Source of the DNA: Maratus speciosus
Lineage: Eukaryota > Arthropoda > Arachnida > Araneae > Salticidae
NCBI GenBank assembly: GCA_963932465.1
Contig: OZ010792.1
Coordinates: 283,447,836 to 283,511,835, forward strand
Direction: 5' to 3'
Length of the DNA: 64,000 bases
In this document: piece after piece, positions 11,190 through 22,513 of the stretch
Layout of the letters: each line of letters opens with the position of its first letter
Position numbering within the stretch: position 1 is the first letter of the stretch
Program-made: the position numbers and the translations under genes
The notes under the pieces: generated by a model
Seen by the model: the letters and a program-made list of their open reading frames with translations, nothing else
The model's database searches: none
What the model was told of the DNA's origin: nothing

Positions 11190-11655
11190 AACTGGTTTTT
11201 TAACACTTTACAACAAAGTTGAAAAGTGTTTATGACTTCAGTTTGTTATGACTTCAGTTATGACTTCAGCGCTTTAACTCTCGTAATTATACTCGGATTG
11301 CTCAGAAATTTTTGGATGTTATTGACGTCTACCATAGCATGATCCCTAATTCAAATGAAGTTTGTAGCATGTTTAGTTCATTTACAGGAACAATCAAAAT
11401 TATTCTGTTTCATTACGGCCAATGGGAAAAAATCGTTTCAAATGATTTTTAGTGATGTTACGGGTATCCAAACATAACAAAACTGATATGCATTTATGAA
11501 GTGCACTAAAATATGCATTCTGTAGAATATGCGGTGGAAATAATAGTTATTATTCATTTACAGGGCTACACAAAAGAATTCCATTACGTAATGATATAGG
11601 GGGGGGGGTGATTGTTTGCGGCGTGTTTTAATTATATTAAACGGTTTCATGCATA
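11190..11655 (+). repeat. Dispersed 'AGGGCTACACAAAAG' repeat, left part
   Basis: AAAGTGTTTATGACTTCAG, CTCTCGTAATTATACTC and TACAGGGCTACACAAAAGAA belong to a family also seen at 13139-13960 and 56330-57150, with a fragment near 49120-49190. The element at 11656-13136 is inserted in this copy; without it, 11650 continues into 13139 just as the paralogue at 56560-56600 does. Confidence 0.7.
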
Positions 11656-12137
11656 GGGTAACTCCGAGAGAGTCGCCGCATCCGGGATAGATGCCGCACC
11701 CCTTGTATTTCTTGTAATTATCAATAGACGGTCGTCAAACGCACAGTATAGGTGCGCAATGAGATTATTTTAACCAGTGTACAGCGTGAATCCTATTTCA
11801 ATGTTTACTTTTAGAAGTACAATCCTTATTTTGACAAAAGTGCATGATTTCACTGTCCAAAATTTTAAACACGTTATGTTTAAATACTTTTCATACACTA
11901 ATTTCTAAATGCATGCATGATTTCGAAGCCAAAACTAAGTGTAGGGTTTGTATAGAGTACTGTGTGTATGGTTACGCCATTCCCCTTATCGATGGCAGGT
12001 ACATGTGATGGCCGACGTCTGCACCATGCAAAATGGGATACATGCCGCACTGCAATTCTGGTATACATGCCGCAGTTTCTTTTATACGGGATGATTAAGT
12101 GTTATTAACTTTTCCTTTTCTTTTTGCACAGACTAAC

Positions 12138-12257
12138 CATGTTAGGCATGCTTTCAAGTTTACTAAAACCAAAGGAAAAAAAGGGGAAAATAAAAAGTAA
12201 GAATGGCAAGAAAGATGCAAGTCAAGATGATAATAAGGAAAAATTCGATTACGCGTA
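12138..12257 (+). pseudogene. Lysine-rich C-terminal remnant, possible transposase tail
   Basis: A short frame inside the 11656-13136 element encodes 39 residues (MLGMLSSLLKPKEKKGKIK then a K/D/N-rich tail ending FDYA). It is preceded by TTTCTTTTTGCACAG, which looks like a splice acceptor. Lysine-rich tails like this close many Tigger/pogo transposases, and the position inside a TA-flanked element fits, but there is no catalytic domain to confirm it. Confidence 0.3.
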
Positions 12258-12401
12258 ACGCAGACGTTCTTTGCAATTAATGTTTAGAAAATTACTCCAA
12301 AAAAGAGAAAGTGTAATTGGCTTCGTTGCATCATGTGTCAAATGTAGTTACATAAAGACTGTACTTTTTCGACATTTTTTCTGTAGATTATAGTCGAAAC
12401 C

Positions 12402-12603
12402 ATTCGGGACCATAGGTGCATATAAGCGCCTTCACAAAGAGCATATAAAATTTGTTTCTGGCACCAGTAAAAAAGAAAAGTAATATTTGCTTTCTTTAAT
12501 TAGAGAATTTTCATGATTATTTAAATAAAGGTAACTTATTTTTAAAAAGTGGTGCCAACCGAATAAAATTTGTGTAAAAGCCACCGGTCACGAAAGGGTT
12601 AAC
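12402..12603. mobile_element. Decayed TTAA-type (piggyBac-like) MITE
   Basis: The right end GGTCACGAAAGGG is followed by TTAA (12600ish). The left end CCATTCGGGACC is its imperfect inverse, but the left TTAA is lost. The interior GTGGTGCCAACCGAATAAAA recurs at 62987-63005 in another TTAA-type element, supporting a family. Confidence 0.45.
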
Positions 12604-13138
12604 AAATAAATTATGAAATACAATTTTACTTTTTTTCTTTTCCCTCTCTAATACATTGATGTAACATTGTTGCTGAAATAACAATTAAAATTTAATGTAA
12701 AAAATAAGTTGATAATTTCAATAGTGAAAGTAGGCAAACAATTATTAATTTGAATCTACTAATACGTTTAATTGTACTCATTTAGTTTCATTTTGTTATT
12801 ACATCATTAATTACAGTCCAGATATGAATATTTTTTTGAATATTTTTATTTATAATTTCATTCTGTTCATATCACAAGCGCGGCATAACTACCGCACAAG
12901 TGCGGCGTCTCAGCCTGAATGTACGGGTGACGCGCCGCAGTGTAATGTTTTAGAAAAAAAATGTAAAAAAATATAAATTATTTGTTTTGATTTTTTTTTT
13001 CGCAGTACACCCGTTGTATATTTAACATTAAATACCACAGCATGTTTTTTTGTTTGTTTTTTTTAATTTTATGTCCATCATAGGACTTTATACACAAATT
13101 TTAAAAAAATGTGCGGCATAAATCCCGGAATTACCCTA

Positions 13139-13953
13139 ATGAAATTGATATATGCCACTGAGGTTTACTATAAGTTATGTCATGTATAATACGAAGTGCA
13201 TAGCATTTACAGTGACACACAAAATATTTCAGATACTGTAGTGTATCAAAAGTACTGTGCATTAGCGGTGATTGCTAGAAATGCATTTTTAATTATGATA
13301 TGAGCTTTTATGTTTCACTATATTTATGCATACTATATGGTGTGTATAAATGCTATAATTCATATACAGGGCTACACAAAAGAATTCGTAAGGGTTACTG
13401 AGTATGATCGCAAATTCCTTAAAGGTGGTTTTTAAATGAGTTATGCATTTTTACGCTGAACTGCATTTAGTTTATTAAGAAATATTTGTAGAATATAGAT
13501 AAAATGATATACATAGTCATGCAAAGAATTAGATACATGCCGTCTATGGATGATAACTTCTGGAAATGTGATTTCAATAGTTTTAAGAGTGTTTTAGTTT
13601 GAATTAAATTTTAGCGAAATAGTGGCGTGCTATAAAGGTACTAGGTAAACTACAGGGCTTTACAAAAGTATTCAAGTATTTTTCCATCTATTAGTATACA
13701 TTTCTGAAAGGGTAATTTCAACTTGTTATGTGTTTTCTTGCTAAACTAAATTTTTTCATTATCAACATACAAATCAAATACAGGGCTTTTCAAATGAATT
13801 GTAATACACATTTGGCTATGGACGGTAACTGCTGAAATCAGTTTTTTTAAATGTTTACATAGTTATCATATTTACCTTATTTCCCTAAATAATGAAATTT
13901 TGTTAAAGCTTCCAGGAAGTGTTGGGAAGTGTTTCAGAATCTATGCTTTACGC

Positions 13954-13960
<7 letters not shown>
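13139..13960 (+). repeat. Dispersed 'AGGGCTACACAAAAG' repeat, right part
   Basis: ACAGGGCT(A/T)(C/T)ACAAAAG recurs near 13372, 13652 and 13777. The segment ends with AGAATCTATGCTTTACGCATG, matching CATAATCTATGCTTAACGCATG near 57118. It is the continuation of 11190-11655. A 29-T run follows at 13958-13986. Confidence 0.7.

Positions 13961-13986
<26 letters not shown>
13958..13986. repeat. Poly-T run (29)
   Basis: Twenty-nine uninterrupted T. Other long homopolymers are 15078-15102 (25 T), 20023-20052 (30 A), 22876-22895 (20 T) and 53778-53816 (39 A). They may be old retroposon tails; I found no source element next to this one. Confidence 0.9.
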
Positions 13987-13989
<3 letters not shown>

Positions 13990-13999
13990 GAAAGGTTAC

Positions 14000-14637
14000 A
14001 GTTTGTGGTCGACAACGTTTCGATTTCTTCCGGACAATAATATAAACTTTTTTTTAGTTTTATAAGCGTTAACTTTCGTAAAAATTAATCTATCATCACG
14101 AAATTTTAATATATCATCGTATTCTGCACGTCAAAATGAGTGATATTAAATAACTAAGGGAATTAAGTAAAATGAATGTAAATTACTGTTTTGCACCAGG
14201 TAAGTAACCAGATTTTATCCGAACAAAAATCAATTCGTGGTGCCGTCTGGGTTAGGTGGAAGCTAATTTTTTCGTTGTGGGCCGGGTTCAAGTTGACTTA
14301 GCCCTAATTTGGGTTCAGGTCTGTTTTGGTTCACTCTTGCGGAATGGGTTTGATACAGTGTTGAAATCGTAAGAAAATTCGCGGTTTTCGGCGGATTCGG
14401 TTCCAGCTGAAAATTGAACTTTTAAAAACCTTAATAACAGGTGCCGGCATGTGTGAGTGTGTGTGGGGGGGAAGGGGGGAATCTATGTTCTTAACCACTT
14501 CACCGGCAGCAGGTATAGGGAAACAGTGCTTTTACCAACGATTTATCTCGGGGCGAACGTTGAAGTGAACATCTTCGTATGAGTGATCTCTCTTAGGCTG
14601 TGAAACGCTATAACATTATTAATGAAACAGAGAGTAC
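14000..14637. other. Gene-free stretch with mildly GC-rich segment
   Basis: 14230-14420 is richer in GGG/CCG and GGTTC-like words and might be a degenerate relative of the GC-rich hAT family, but I cannot show ends. Confidence 0.3.
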
Positions 14638-14639
14638 AC

Positions 14640-14702
14640 ATGGCTTCTTAAAAATAATCCAGATGGTATACGGTGTATACCTCCGCATATCCTTCACTAC
14701 AC
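14640..14702 (-). repeat. Fragment of the GTATAC hAT MITE, inverted
   Basis: Read on the minus strand, this matches the left part of the MITE at 22522-22709 (shared GGTATACACC, ATCTGGATTATTTTTAAGAA). Both ends are missing. Confidence 0.5.
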
Positions 14703-14827
14703 CCCTAGTTTGGTAACCTATTTTAAAAAGAAAGTTCACTATATTGTTTAAATCTATTATTTAAATCTATTGTTTTAATGTATTGAAAAAATCTATTATT
14801 TTTCTAACTATTACTATGCAAACATAC

Positions 14828-14975
14828 AGGGCCGCGAATCTTTTTAGCCCGCCCCGTCCTGTATGAAAAAACTATCGGCACAGCCCGGTATAAAAGCTAA
14901 AAATTCGGAACAAGCTCGGCGGCCCAATATAAAAGCTGAAAGTTCGTCCCGATCCCAGCTAGTACAAAACCTTGA
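14828..14975. repeat. GC-rich repeat debris
   Basis: GGGCCGCGAATC, CAGCCCGGTATAAAAGCT and GCGGCCCAATATAAAAGCTG stand out from AT-rich surroundings. The last two are internal near-repeats about 50 bp apart. Possibly related to the GC-rich hAT family (58265-59204); evidence is weak. Confidence 0.3.
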
Positions 14976-15304
14976 TTAACCCTGCTCAACTGAATTTCTA
15001 TAAAATATTGATTTTTAAGCCAGTATGGCTAAAAATCGTCTTGTACGAGAAATTCTGACAAAAAATATTTATTGTAGTTTTTTTTTTTTTTTTTTTTTTT
15101 TTCATTTTTATACTCTTCATTTTTTAAAAAAAGCATGCCGGACTGCGATATTTATTTTTTAAATGATTTTTGTATGGAAAAGTCTTAGTTATCATTTATA
15201 TCGCTAATCCACATTCCATGGCTTGGAGACTTAAATATAAGAAAAATGCTATACAATATAATCTTCTAAGACGGAATCGACAGTTATATGAGACAAATCC
15301 GTTA

Positions 15305-16112
15305 TAGACAGGTTTCTTTCTTAGCAGGTACATAGTTTGTTTTAAATGAATTATATTCTTTTCACATGTGTTATTATGTTCATTTTACATGGATCAACAC
15401 ATTTTTCTGTTTTAGACAAGATTCGTCATTGGCAGGTTCTTTTTCACAGTTTGTTTTTCTGTGCTTTAATTTTATTGTCTAGAGATACAATATATGCTAT
15501 TCTTTAAAAATAATAAATTTAACATTTTAATTGTAGAATAATGGTGATTTTTAAAAATATACATTTTGTGCAAAAATTGTTCGTTCTTAGCAGGTACATA
15601 GTTACTGTAAATGAATTATATTCTTTTCACACGTGTTATTATGTTCATTTTACATGGATCAACACATTTTTCTGTTTTAGACAAGATTCGTCATTGGCAG
15701 GTTCTTTTTCACAGTTTCTTTTTCTGTGCTTTAATTTTATTGTCTAGAGATACTATATATGCTATTCTTTAAAAATAATAAATTTAACATTTTAATTGTA
15801 GAATAATGGTGATTTTTAAAAATATACATTTTGTGCAAAAATTGTTCGTTCTTAGCAGGTACATAGTTACTGTAAATGAATTATATTCTTTTCACACGTG
15901 TTATTATGTTCATTTTACATGGATCAACACATTTTTCTGTTTTAGACAAGATTCGTCATTGGCAGGTTCTTTTTCACAGTTTCTTTTTCTGTGCTTTAAT
16001 TTTATTGTCTAGAGATACTATATATGCTATTCTTTAAAAATAATAAATTTAACATTTTAATTGTAGAATAATGGTGATTTTTAAACATATATATTTTGTG
16101 CAAAAATTGTTA
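15305..16112 (+). repeat. 265-bp tandem triplication
   Basis: Units starting at 15541 and 15806 appear identical over the full 265 bp. A diverged copy precedes them from about 15311 (CTTAGCAGGTACATAGTTTG) and a partial one begins at 16071. The 68-codon frame in each unit (15541-15747, 15806-16012) is only as conserved as the DNA and is not evidence of a gene. The identity of two neighbours against a diverged third implies a recent duplication, or an assembly artefact. Confidence 0.95.
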
Positions 16113-16434
16113 GGCCGTGCCAGATTTTACTGATTTTTGCATAGGTCAGACTGTCCCGGGACAAGCCAAACATTTCATGCGGGCTGGGTCAGGACCGAGC
16201 TTGAAAATTTTGGGCAGTGCAGACCTCTTTGAAGAATGAAGTTAAGCCCGATTCGGTCGGGGGAAAATGTCAGTCCCGGACCGAAAAAAGTGATGTCGAG
16301 GTCCTGCCCGACCCAAGCCTTTAGAAAAAAATAAAACCTGTGCCTGACACAGAAAGAGCGATGTCCAGGCCCGGCCCGGTCAGAGTGTCGTGAATCAAAA
16401 TTGGCCCGCCAGGTTCGGCCCGCGCATATCTCTA
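16113..16434 (-). mobile_element. GC-rich hAT family member, decayed
   Basis: GGCCCGGCCCGGTC, CGTGAATCAAAATTGGCCCG and the right end GCGCATATCTCTA match the left end of the complete copy at 58265-59204 read in reverse (TAGAGATCCGCACGCGGGCC). The other end is unclear. Its minus-strand 90-codon frame (16175-16447) is a by-product of GC-rich repeats. Confidence 0.6.
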
Positions 16435-16439
16435 TCCTT

Positions 16440-16629
16440 ATGCACAAACTATTTAAATTTTAAATGTATTTTGTATTTTAAATGTATTTGAAAATACATG
16501 TATTTGGATTTGGATTTTTTAAAATTCGAAAAGTAGCCCCGATATTGTATTTTGTATTTTAGGTTCTAAAACTAATGTATTTTGTATTTTGTATTGAAAA
16601 TGATTTTTCGATGTATTTTGCCCAACTCT
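16440..16629. mobile_element. TGTATTTTG-rich MITE fragment ending CCCAACTCTG
   Basis: Many TGTATTTTGTATTTTA words end in ATGTATTTTGCCCAACTCTG. A terminus CAGAGTTGGGCAAAATACA is a well-known hAT-type MITE end. Only this right end is visible; the left end is truncated at the neighbouring GC-rich element. Confidence 0.55.
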
Positions 16630-17124
16630 GGCAGGAACAACAGGCGTTCTAAACAAAGTCTTTAAAAACTTTCTAAATTACGTTTTCTATGGAATATTAG
16701 AAAATACCAAACCGATTTCAAAATTTATCTCGGTAAATTAATGGTAATAGTCTCTGTTTCAACATAAGTATGTTACGATAGTGCCACTACCAACAGAGAG
16801 GTGGTAGACCGTCAGACAAGAAGCTTGGAATTTAACATGATGGTTAATTTTACGATGTAAATGCGTACTAAGAACGGTTTCTAAAAAATTCAAAACTTCA
16901 AATGAATACTGAAATGAATGTATTAAATGAGCTAAATTATTCTTTATTTAGAATTATTTTTAGTTATTCTTATTAATTTAAGTCTCATTTCTGCTTAATG
17001 CAGTGTAATAATGAAGTTTAGTTAAACTATGGCTTAATTATTAATTTTTTAATTATTCCAAAAAGTATAATTTCTTCTAACAAAAATTAGACATACGAAT
17101 ATCACTCGGCATATTTCAACTATA

Positions 17125-17154
17125 TTACGCGAGCAAAGCCGCGGGTTTTGCTAG
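17125..17154 (+). mobile_element. Helitron 3' terminus
   Basis: TTACGCGAGCAAAGCCGCGG, then GTTTTG and CTAG followed by T: a GC-rich stem next to CTAG-T is the hallmark of a Helitron 3' end. I could not place the matching 5' TC end, so the element's length is unknown. Confidence 0.65.
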
Positions 17155-17159
17155 TAATA

Positions 17160-17260
17160 CATAATGAGAATTTTATAATGTTTTGAAAGAGATATTAAAC
17201 GAAACTCTCTGTGCGATCTGCGATCACACTTACACTAGCAAGTATCTCACTAGCAAGATT
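17160..17260 (-). repeat. Dispersed coding-like repeat, copy 2
   Basis: On the minus strand GTGTAAGTGTGATCGCAGAT, CGCACAGAGAG and TTTCGTTTAATATC match 5345-5390 with few changes. It starts directly after the Helitron end at 17154. Confidence 0.5.
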
Positions 17261-19180
17261 TTCTGCTAATCGAAATTAAATAAGCGAATGAACGTTATTA
17301 AAATTCATAAACTCATCAAACTTAATAGCGATGAATTCGGCTAAACATTTTAATAGTTTTCAGTTTTTGTAATTTATTACACAATATGATTTATTTGTTT
17401 AAATAAAAGAACGTTATCTGCTTTAAGTCCCTTATTAACAAACAAATGACATGATAATCATAAAATAAACATAAAAACGCAATTATTTAAAATCTACTGT
17501 CCAATGATCTCTGAAGAAATATATTCTAATAAGTCAAATGTTTTATCAAATGTAGATTTAGAAGTTATTTAAATAAAAAAATAAAATAAAATAAAGCCTT
17601 ATTAATTAACACTTTTACTAGACAAAAATTTCTTAATAACAGAAATCTTGAGTAATATTTTTCCCCTTTCTATTATTTGCATTTTATTGTGTTCTTTATT
17701 AAATAACAAAGGAAGTTTGAGATATTTATTTCTTATAAATTTACAACTACAATAAAGGCACTGTTATAAATGTACAGCAATTTCTTATATTTATATGCAT
17801 GTGTCTAGTAAAATCCTTTCTCAACTCGTCAATTTTAAACGTCGGTAGCTAGATTCATAAAAAAGGCCTCCACATAGTATAAGTAAAGTTTAAATGCGTC
17901 AGAAAGGAGTAATTAGTTGTCACTAGACACATCTACCATCTGTGTTCAATCCGATCTTTGGAAACCGCTATACAAGTGTATAGCGGTGTATATACTTTAC
18001 TTTATATTGAATATAGCTTTTCACATTTCGCAACATTCCAGATAATACGCCACCGGCACACGCACTCTGTAAAAAAAAATTCTGCATTTTACAACAAAAG
18101 GTGCTGGTATACCGGCTGCTAACACAATTGCTGTAAATTTTATAAGCTGTTGTCTTTAAGAGTCTCTCTATTCTAAAAAAAGTAAATAACGCTGTTACCG
18201 CCACCACTGGTTTTGAATTTTATGACCTGGGGTCTTTCTTTGATAATATTAAGAAAACTACTGCATACAAAAATATGAAAATCGGTGGTATTACAGAGAA
18301 ATGTTCGATAAACCCGCTGATGCAGACAATTTTCAAATCGAAGAATTATTTTAAGAGATATTTAATGTTAAAATTGGTCAAAATCGTTCCATTAAAAAAG
18401 TTTTATAGAAGCAAGAACTATACATAGGAATTTAATCATTTTTAGATCATTTTATAAATTAGAAGTTTCCGCTGTGCAGACTGCATTTATCTTTTTTAAT
18501 TTGACTTATTTGTTGAGGGTTTATTTCCATTTCAAATTCAAATTTTCAGCATTTCCAGACATATTTTTTACATATTTTAGAAGGGGTTATTTATTTTTTT
18601 AAATTGGTGCCAAAATTGTAAAAACTTTTCAAATAATAATATTTCCTTTAAACTGAAAATTTATTTACGCGTGACTATTATAAACAGAAAAAAACCCCTA
18701 TTAAATTAGAATTAAATCATGTTAAAATATATATTTACACGTATTCGTGATACTTATTTCATACTTCGAGATAATCTTTTTAACTACTGTTGCCAGAGAC
18801 AGTGCAAATAATATTTCCTTTCTAACAGTTGAAATATTTCCAGGTGAATATTACAAAAAGAAAAGTTTGGTTAAAATTACATCAGATTTAAAACGTGTGA
18901 TTTAAAATCATTTTCTTATAGTTGTATAAAAAAATACATGGAAGCAAAGACTCTGTTGACTGAGTTCATTTTACATTAGCTAATTTTCAGACGTTTAACT
19001 GATTTTATTTAATCAAACATGAAAACAGCAATTCACAGCAGCTTTTTTGGCTTTAAAATCCTTCATTAAAAGAGAAATAAATGGAAACGCGTTTACAGGG
19101 ATATCGCCACTGTTTTTTTAATTTTATTTCAATCTTCCTGAACCTTTTTTAAGCCGATCAAATTAACGGATTTTTAGAAT
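17260..19180. other. Gene-free AT-rich stretch
   Basis: 17400-17540 resembles 1060-1230. A 79-codon minus frame (17968-18207, LLKTTAYKIYSNCVSSRY...) has no recognisable domain. No element ends seen other than the palindrome at 17964-17987. Confidence 0.4.
17964..17987. repeat. Perfect 24-bp palindrome
   Basis: ACCGCTATACA, then AG, then TGTATAGCGGT: 11-bp arms around a 2-base centre. Could be a protein-binding site or the closed remnant of an excised foldback element. Confidence 0.7.
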
Positions 19181-19184
19181 CTGA

Positions 19185-19228
19185 ACGGGGGTTGGCGAGC
19201 GAAGCTCGTAGGGGGCTGGGCCCCCTAA
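19185..19228 (+). mobile_element. Possible Helitron-like 3' end
   Basis: GGCGAGCGAAGCTCG and then AGGGGGCTGGGCCCCCT form two GC stems ending CTAA-T. GC palindromes next to a CTRR-T end fit a Helitron 3' terminus, though the hairpin normally lies some 10 bp inward. No 5' end was found. Confidence 0.4.
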
Positions 19229-19280
19229 TGCTGTAAACTTTCTCAAGTCTGGGTAAAGTCGTGTTGCTATTGGCTGCGGT

Positions 19281-19697
19281 GTGCACGTTACAGAAAGAAT
19301 TCTATTTTTACTTCGCTTGTTGCTTGAATTCGATTCCACAGCATCGGTACTTGAAAAATTACTACAGAAAGTGCAGGAAAATTCACAAAATTTTTTTACA
19401 GTGATCAGTTATATGGCATCGAAATTTCTAAAAAGACGTCGGTTTGGCCCCATATACACATATTATTTACACTTATGCAATCGCGCGATTAAACAAGTCC
19501 AGTTTTTCTTTAAAGCAGTACAGGATACAGAATCACTCCACCTGGTAGCCAACCAAAAATGGCAAAGGCCGAATAACCAGGTGAAAATTCCTTCCACCTC
19601 CAGCAAAGCCCTATCCAGGGCAACCGACCCGGTTAGACAACACCATATAATTGAAAATAAATACATAAAACAATGTTACCACAGCAATAGGATATGA
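19281..19697 (+). CDS. 138-codon open frame, unidentified
   Basis: This is the longest ATG frame in the window. It begins MHVTERILFLLRLLLEFDST and later has ASKFLKRRRFGPIYTYYLHL. I recognise no domain; its second half is low in hydrophobic periodicity. It begins 50 bp after a Helitron-like end and an in-frame exon structure is not visible. It could be part of an unknown repeat, an exon or chance. Confidence 0.2.
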   Translation: MHVTERILFLLRLLLEFDSTASVLEKLLQKVQENSQNFFTVISYMASKFLKRRRFGPIYTYYLHLCNRAIKQVQFFFKAVQDTESLHLVANQKWQRPNNQVKIPSTSSKALSRATDPVRQHHIIENKYIKQCYHSNRI

Positions 19698-20019
19698 CAA
19701 AAAGACATTTGCACATATGTCTATTAAAAATATAAAAAGTAACAAAAATATGTGCTTCAGAAAATATCTGAGTAAAAACGTATAACAATTTTATAGACAT
19801 CTACATATATGTCTTTAAGTAATAATAAAATAGTTTTCGTAATGGTAAATTAAATTAAAATTAATGTAAATAATGACAATACTATATTCAATAGTTACTC
19901 TGTAACTAAAAATCGCAAGTCTAATACTAATTTCTCAATATTGTTAATTTTTACTTTTTCACTATAATGTCCAAGGATTAAAATCCATTACTGCAAAGCC
20001 CATTATCAGAGTCTAGAGT

Positions 20020-20022
<3 letters not shown>

Positions 20023-20052
<30 letters not shown>
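20023..20052. repeat. Poly-A run (30)
   Basis: Thirty uninterrupted A, 60 bp before the downstream limit of the decayed transposase at 20110-20880 but on the other strand's sense. Confidence 0.9.
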
Positions 20053-20053
<1 letters not shown>

Positions 20054-20109
20054 CAGTACAGGGATGATCTCTGAAATTGTAGGAATCTTTTTAAATGTTT
20101 TGATCAGGA

Positions 20110-20880
20110 GAATTTTTATGGTTATTGGATGCTACGAAGGGCCGCCGTCATGATAGAACAAAACAGCCTTTGTTCAAACAACGGTAGATTATACAATCTG
20201 CTAATACATCTTGTAAAAGCTTCAAGTATTAAGCCCCTGTTAACATAACCTCGTGAAACACACATCCGATCAGATGTCATTGAAAATGCCACAGCAAACA
20301 TTAATGGACTACCGTACCTGATGACGGTCTAATAAAACATGTACCGAATTTTCCAGTTTCAAGTAATACCTCATCTACATATTGTAGACAATATTATGGT
20401 TAAAGGATGTCTTATACCTTCAATTAATATCAACACGGAATGTTAATTAGCTAACTTATAAGGTTATGACAAAATTTCACCTGTCTTAACATTTTTGATC
20501 ATCCCCTGACAGGCGTACGTTAGGGTACTGAACACCTCATTGTTGCAGAATTTGCTATACGTGGCTTTTTGAGAAGCCATACTCGTCACGAACCTGCCAT
20601 GTTCTGCTCTGAGGATCGATGATGACGTTTGCTAAGATATTCTCTATATCCATGTTCTACACACATTGGTCTGTTGTAAGAATATCAACTAGTTAAGCAT
20701 TCTATCTTCCCCAACAATTTTAAGGAGTTGAGGATTATCTTCTATGACAGATGAGCTCCTGCAGAAAAATGTTGAGGATGTGGCCACTCTGCGTTCCTTG
20801 AATTGCAACAACATTCACCATACAGAAAAATTATCTTTATATGTATTGCTTATCACAGAAAACTGTGACCCCGCCGTGAC
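20110..20880 (-). pseudogene. Decayed DUF4817-type mariner transposase
   Basis: Read on the minus strand from about 20880: YGECCCNSRNAE then WPHPQHFSAGAHL matches the DUF4817 helix-turn-helix pattern (YGE...N...A...PHP..F). Further on comes DRHQVR next to SINVCCGIFND and L(I)GCVFHEVMLTGA, YLKLLQDVLAD, and PLFEQRLFCFYHDGGPS, i.e. the region from the first catalytic block to the second (normally QHDGAP.H). Each block is in a different frame and stops intervene. The third catalytic block is missing below 20110. No terminal inverted repeats were identified. Confidence 0.65.
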
Positions 20881-20989
20881 CCGATATTTGACTGAGATCT
20901 CGGGAACTCTTTTTAATACCTGCCGAAAAGTTATTTCATCTTCCATACCTTACGCATATCGCACAAATTTCGTTTAATTCGTACACCAA

Positions 20990-21685
20990 ACGCATGTTTT
21001 ACTGATTTTATGATTTACTTCTTTGCTTAGAATTGACATGCCGCTAGTTCATCAGTTAAGCGTTTGTCTGCTTCCATTATATATATAATGTAAATAATAA
21101 GTCTTTGTAAGCTTTTTCATGTTTTTTTTGTTTTTTTTTTAATAAAAGTTCTTGGTTAGAATACAAAATACAAAAAGGCTTATTTGCAATGCGTCTTTTA
21201 GAAAAGATGGGCATGACGTCTACATGACGGATGCTCAGCTAATGATGACACAATACTTTTTCATCACTATTTACACCAAAATAATAGCTCGTTTTGCTAC
21301 TTTTTAATAAGGAAATTCTGTTGAAAAAGCTACAATTCTGGCACTAAAGAACTATTGATGAGCTTTCTCCATTTCTCTAGGTACATTTGTTATAAAAGGA
21401 TTTGCTTAGCCGGACTGTTTCTATGGACTTACACCTTTACTGTTGTTGCTAAAGCACCTATCAAACCCGTTCCGTCTCCTACATCCACACACACATATAT
21501 AATGTGAATATCTACTATGACGTAAGATTAATATAATATTAATATTAAACTACTTTTAACTAAAGAGATCAAATTTAAAACTTAAAAAAAAAACAGCATT
21601 TTTTACTCAAATCTTTTTTTATATATAAATATATTATATATTACCTCTATTTTTCTTAAAACACAGGAAAATATGATTAAATTTC
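20990..21685. other. Gene-free stretch
   Basis: AT-rich, with TATATATAATGT microsatellite-like patches near 21079 and 21495. Nothing supported. Confidence 0.4.
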
Positions 21686-21689
21686 TAAA

Positions 21690-22020
21690 CAAATACTCGC
21701 CATATATTATATCCCATTACGTGGCTTTTAATATAATTCTTTGATCTATATCATTAGTTTATTTATGCCACAATCTTTTATGAGGGATTACGTTTCCCAT
21801 CAATCAAACTTAACAACAAAATGTGCCATTCACCTATGCTTTAAAGAAACTATATTCCACTATTTATAGTTATCATGGGAATTTACCCAAATACTAATAG
21901 CATTCAGTTGGTGTCACGTCAAACAACCTATTATTATTCACATCTGAACTTTATATTCACTTACATTTATCCCTACTACTTCTTATTCAAAGTTTATGAA
22001 TGAAATTCAAATTTTGATGA
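21690..22020 (+). repeat. Dispersed ~330-bp repeat, copy 1
   Basis: Matches 35210-35520 in the same orientation: TTTTAATATAATTC, ATCAATCAAACTTAACAACA, GGGAATTTACCCAAATACTA, GCATTCAGTTGGTGTCACGT and TTATTATTCACAT are shared. No coding potential, no clear ends. Confidence 0.75.
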
Positions 22021-22265
22021 GGTAACCTAGTATTGATTCTTAAAAGAACGTTTAAATTTTACATCAAAATTTTCTGTAGCAGTTTAAAATGTAATCAGTT
22101 GTTTAAATATTTGAAGTTGAAAAAATATCTCAAGCTGTTCCAATACGCGGATTAAAGAAAATGTATTGAACATATATTAAATCAATCAATATTATTTGAC
22201 GTGAGTTAAAGAATTCTAAATTTTAAACAATGTTTTAGAAAGATTTTTATCCTTTCTATCTTTAT

Positions 22266-22484
22266 TTAACTCTCTCGCGCCCTGAGCCTCATATGAGGCT
22301 CCTAAATTAAATGAAAAAATGTTTTAGAAAAGACTTTGGACTAAATTTTAATTTGAGTGATGTCTTTTAAACGTCCAAACTTTATTTACGACATAAATCA
22401 ATTTTTATTGTAATCTTTAATAGGTTTTAATCCTGCTAATTCAAATGCTCATTTGTGAAAAAAAATCGTAAGTGAGAGGGTTCA
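22266..22484. mobile_element. TTAA-type (piggyBac-like) MITE
   Basis: TTAA (22266-22269) precedes CTCTCTCGCGCC and the right end CGTAAGTGAGAGGG is followed by TTCA (22481-22484), a one-base decay of TTAA. The subterminal palindrome GAGCCTCATATGAGGCTC lies at 22283-22300. Confidence 0.55.
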
Positions 22485-22513
22485 TTAAAAAATTATTTAT
22501 TTAGATGTACACA

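Larger units (their letters stand above)
11654..13138. mobile_element. TA-flanked element with GGGTAATTCC ends (1481 bp)
   Basis: TA (11654-11655, 13137-13138) flanks GGGTAACTCC on the left and GGAATTACCC on the right. The inverted ends continue inside as CCGGGATAGATGCCGCAC on the left and, reading in from the right, CCGGGATTTATGCCGCAC. Further copies of the ATGCCGCA or GCGGCAT motif lie at about 12050, 12070, 12885 and 12900, like subterminal transposase-binding sites. The same terminal logic is seen at 23277-24591. The TA duplication and ends suggest an IS630/Tc1/pogo-type element, mostly deleted inside. Confidence 0.8.

Noticed and set aside
15541..16012. Two identical 68-residue proteins
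   Set aside because: They are the same 265-bp tandem unit translated twice; identity is at DNA level including non-coding parts.
19281..19697. Longest ATG frame in the window as a definite gene
   Set aside because: No recognisable domain, no codon bias distinct from the background and no splice context; kept only as a low-confidence frame.
20744..20977. 77-codon plus-strand frame
   Set aside because: It is antisense to the DUF4817 helix-turn-helix remnant readable on the minus strand.
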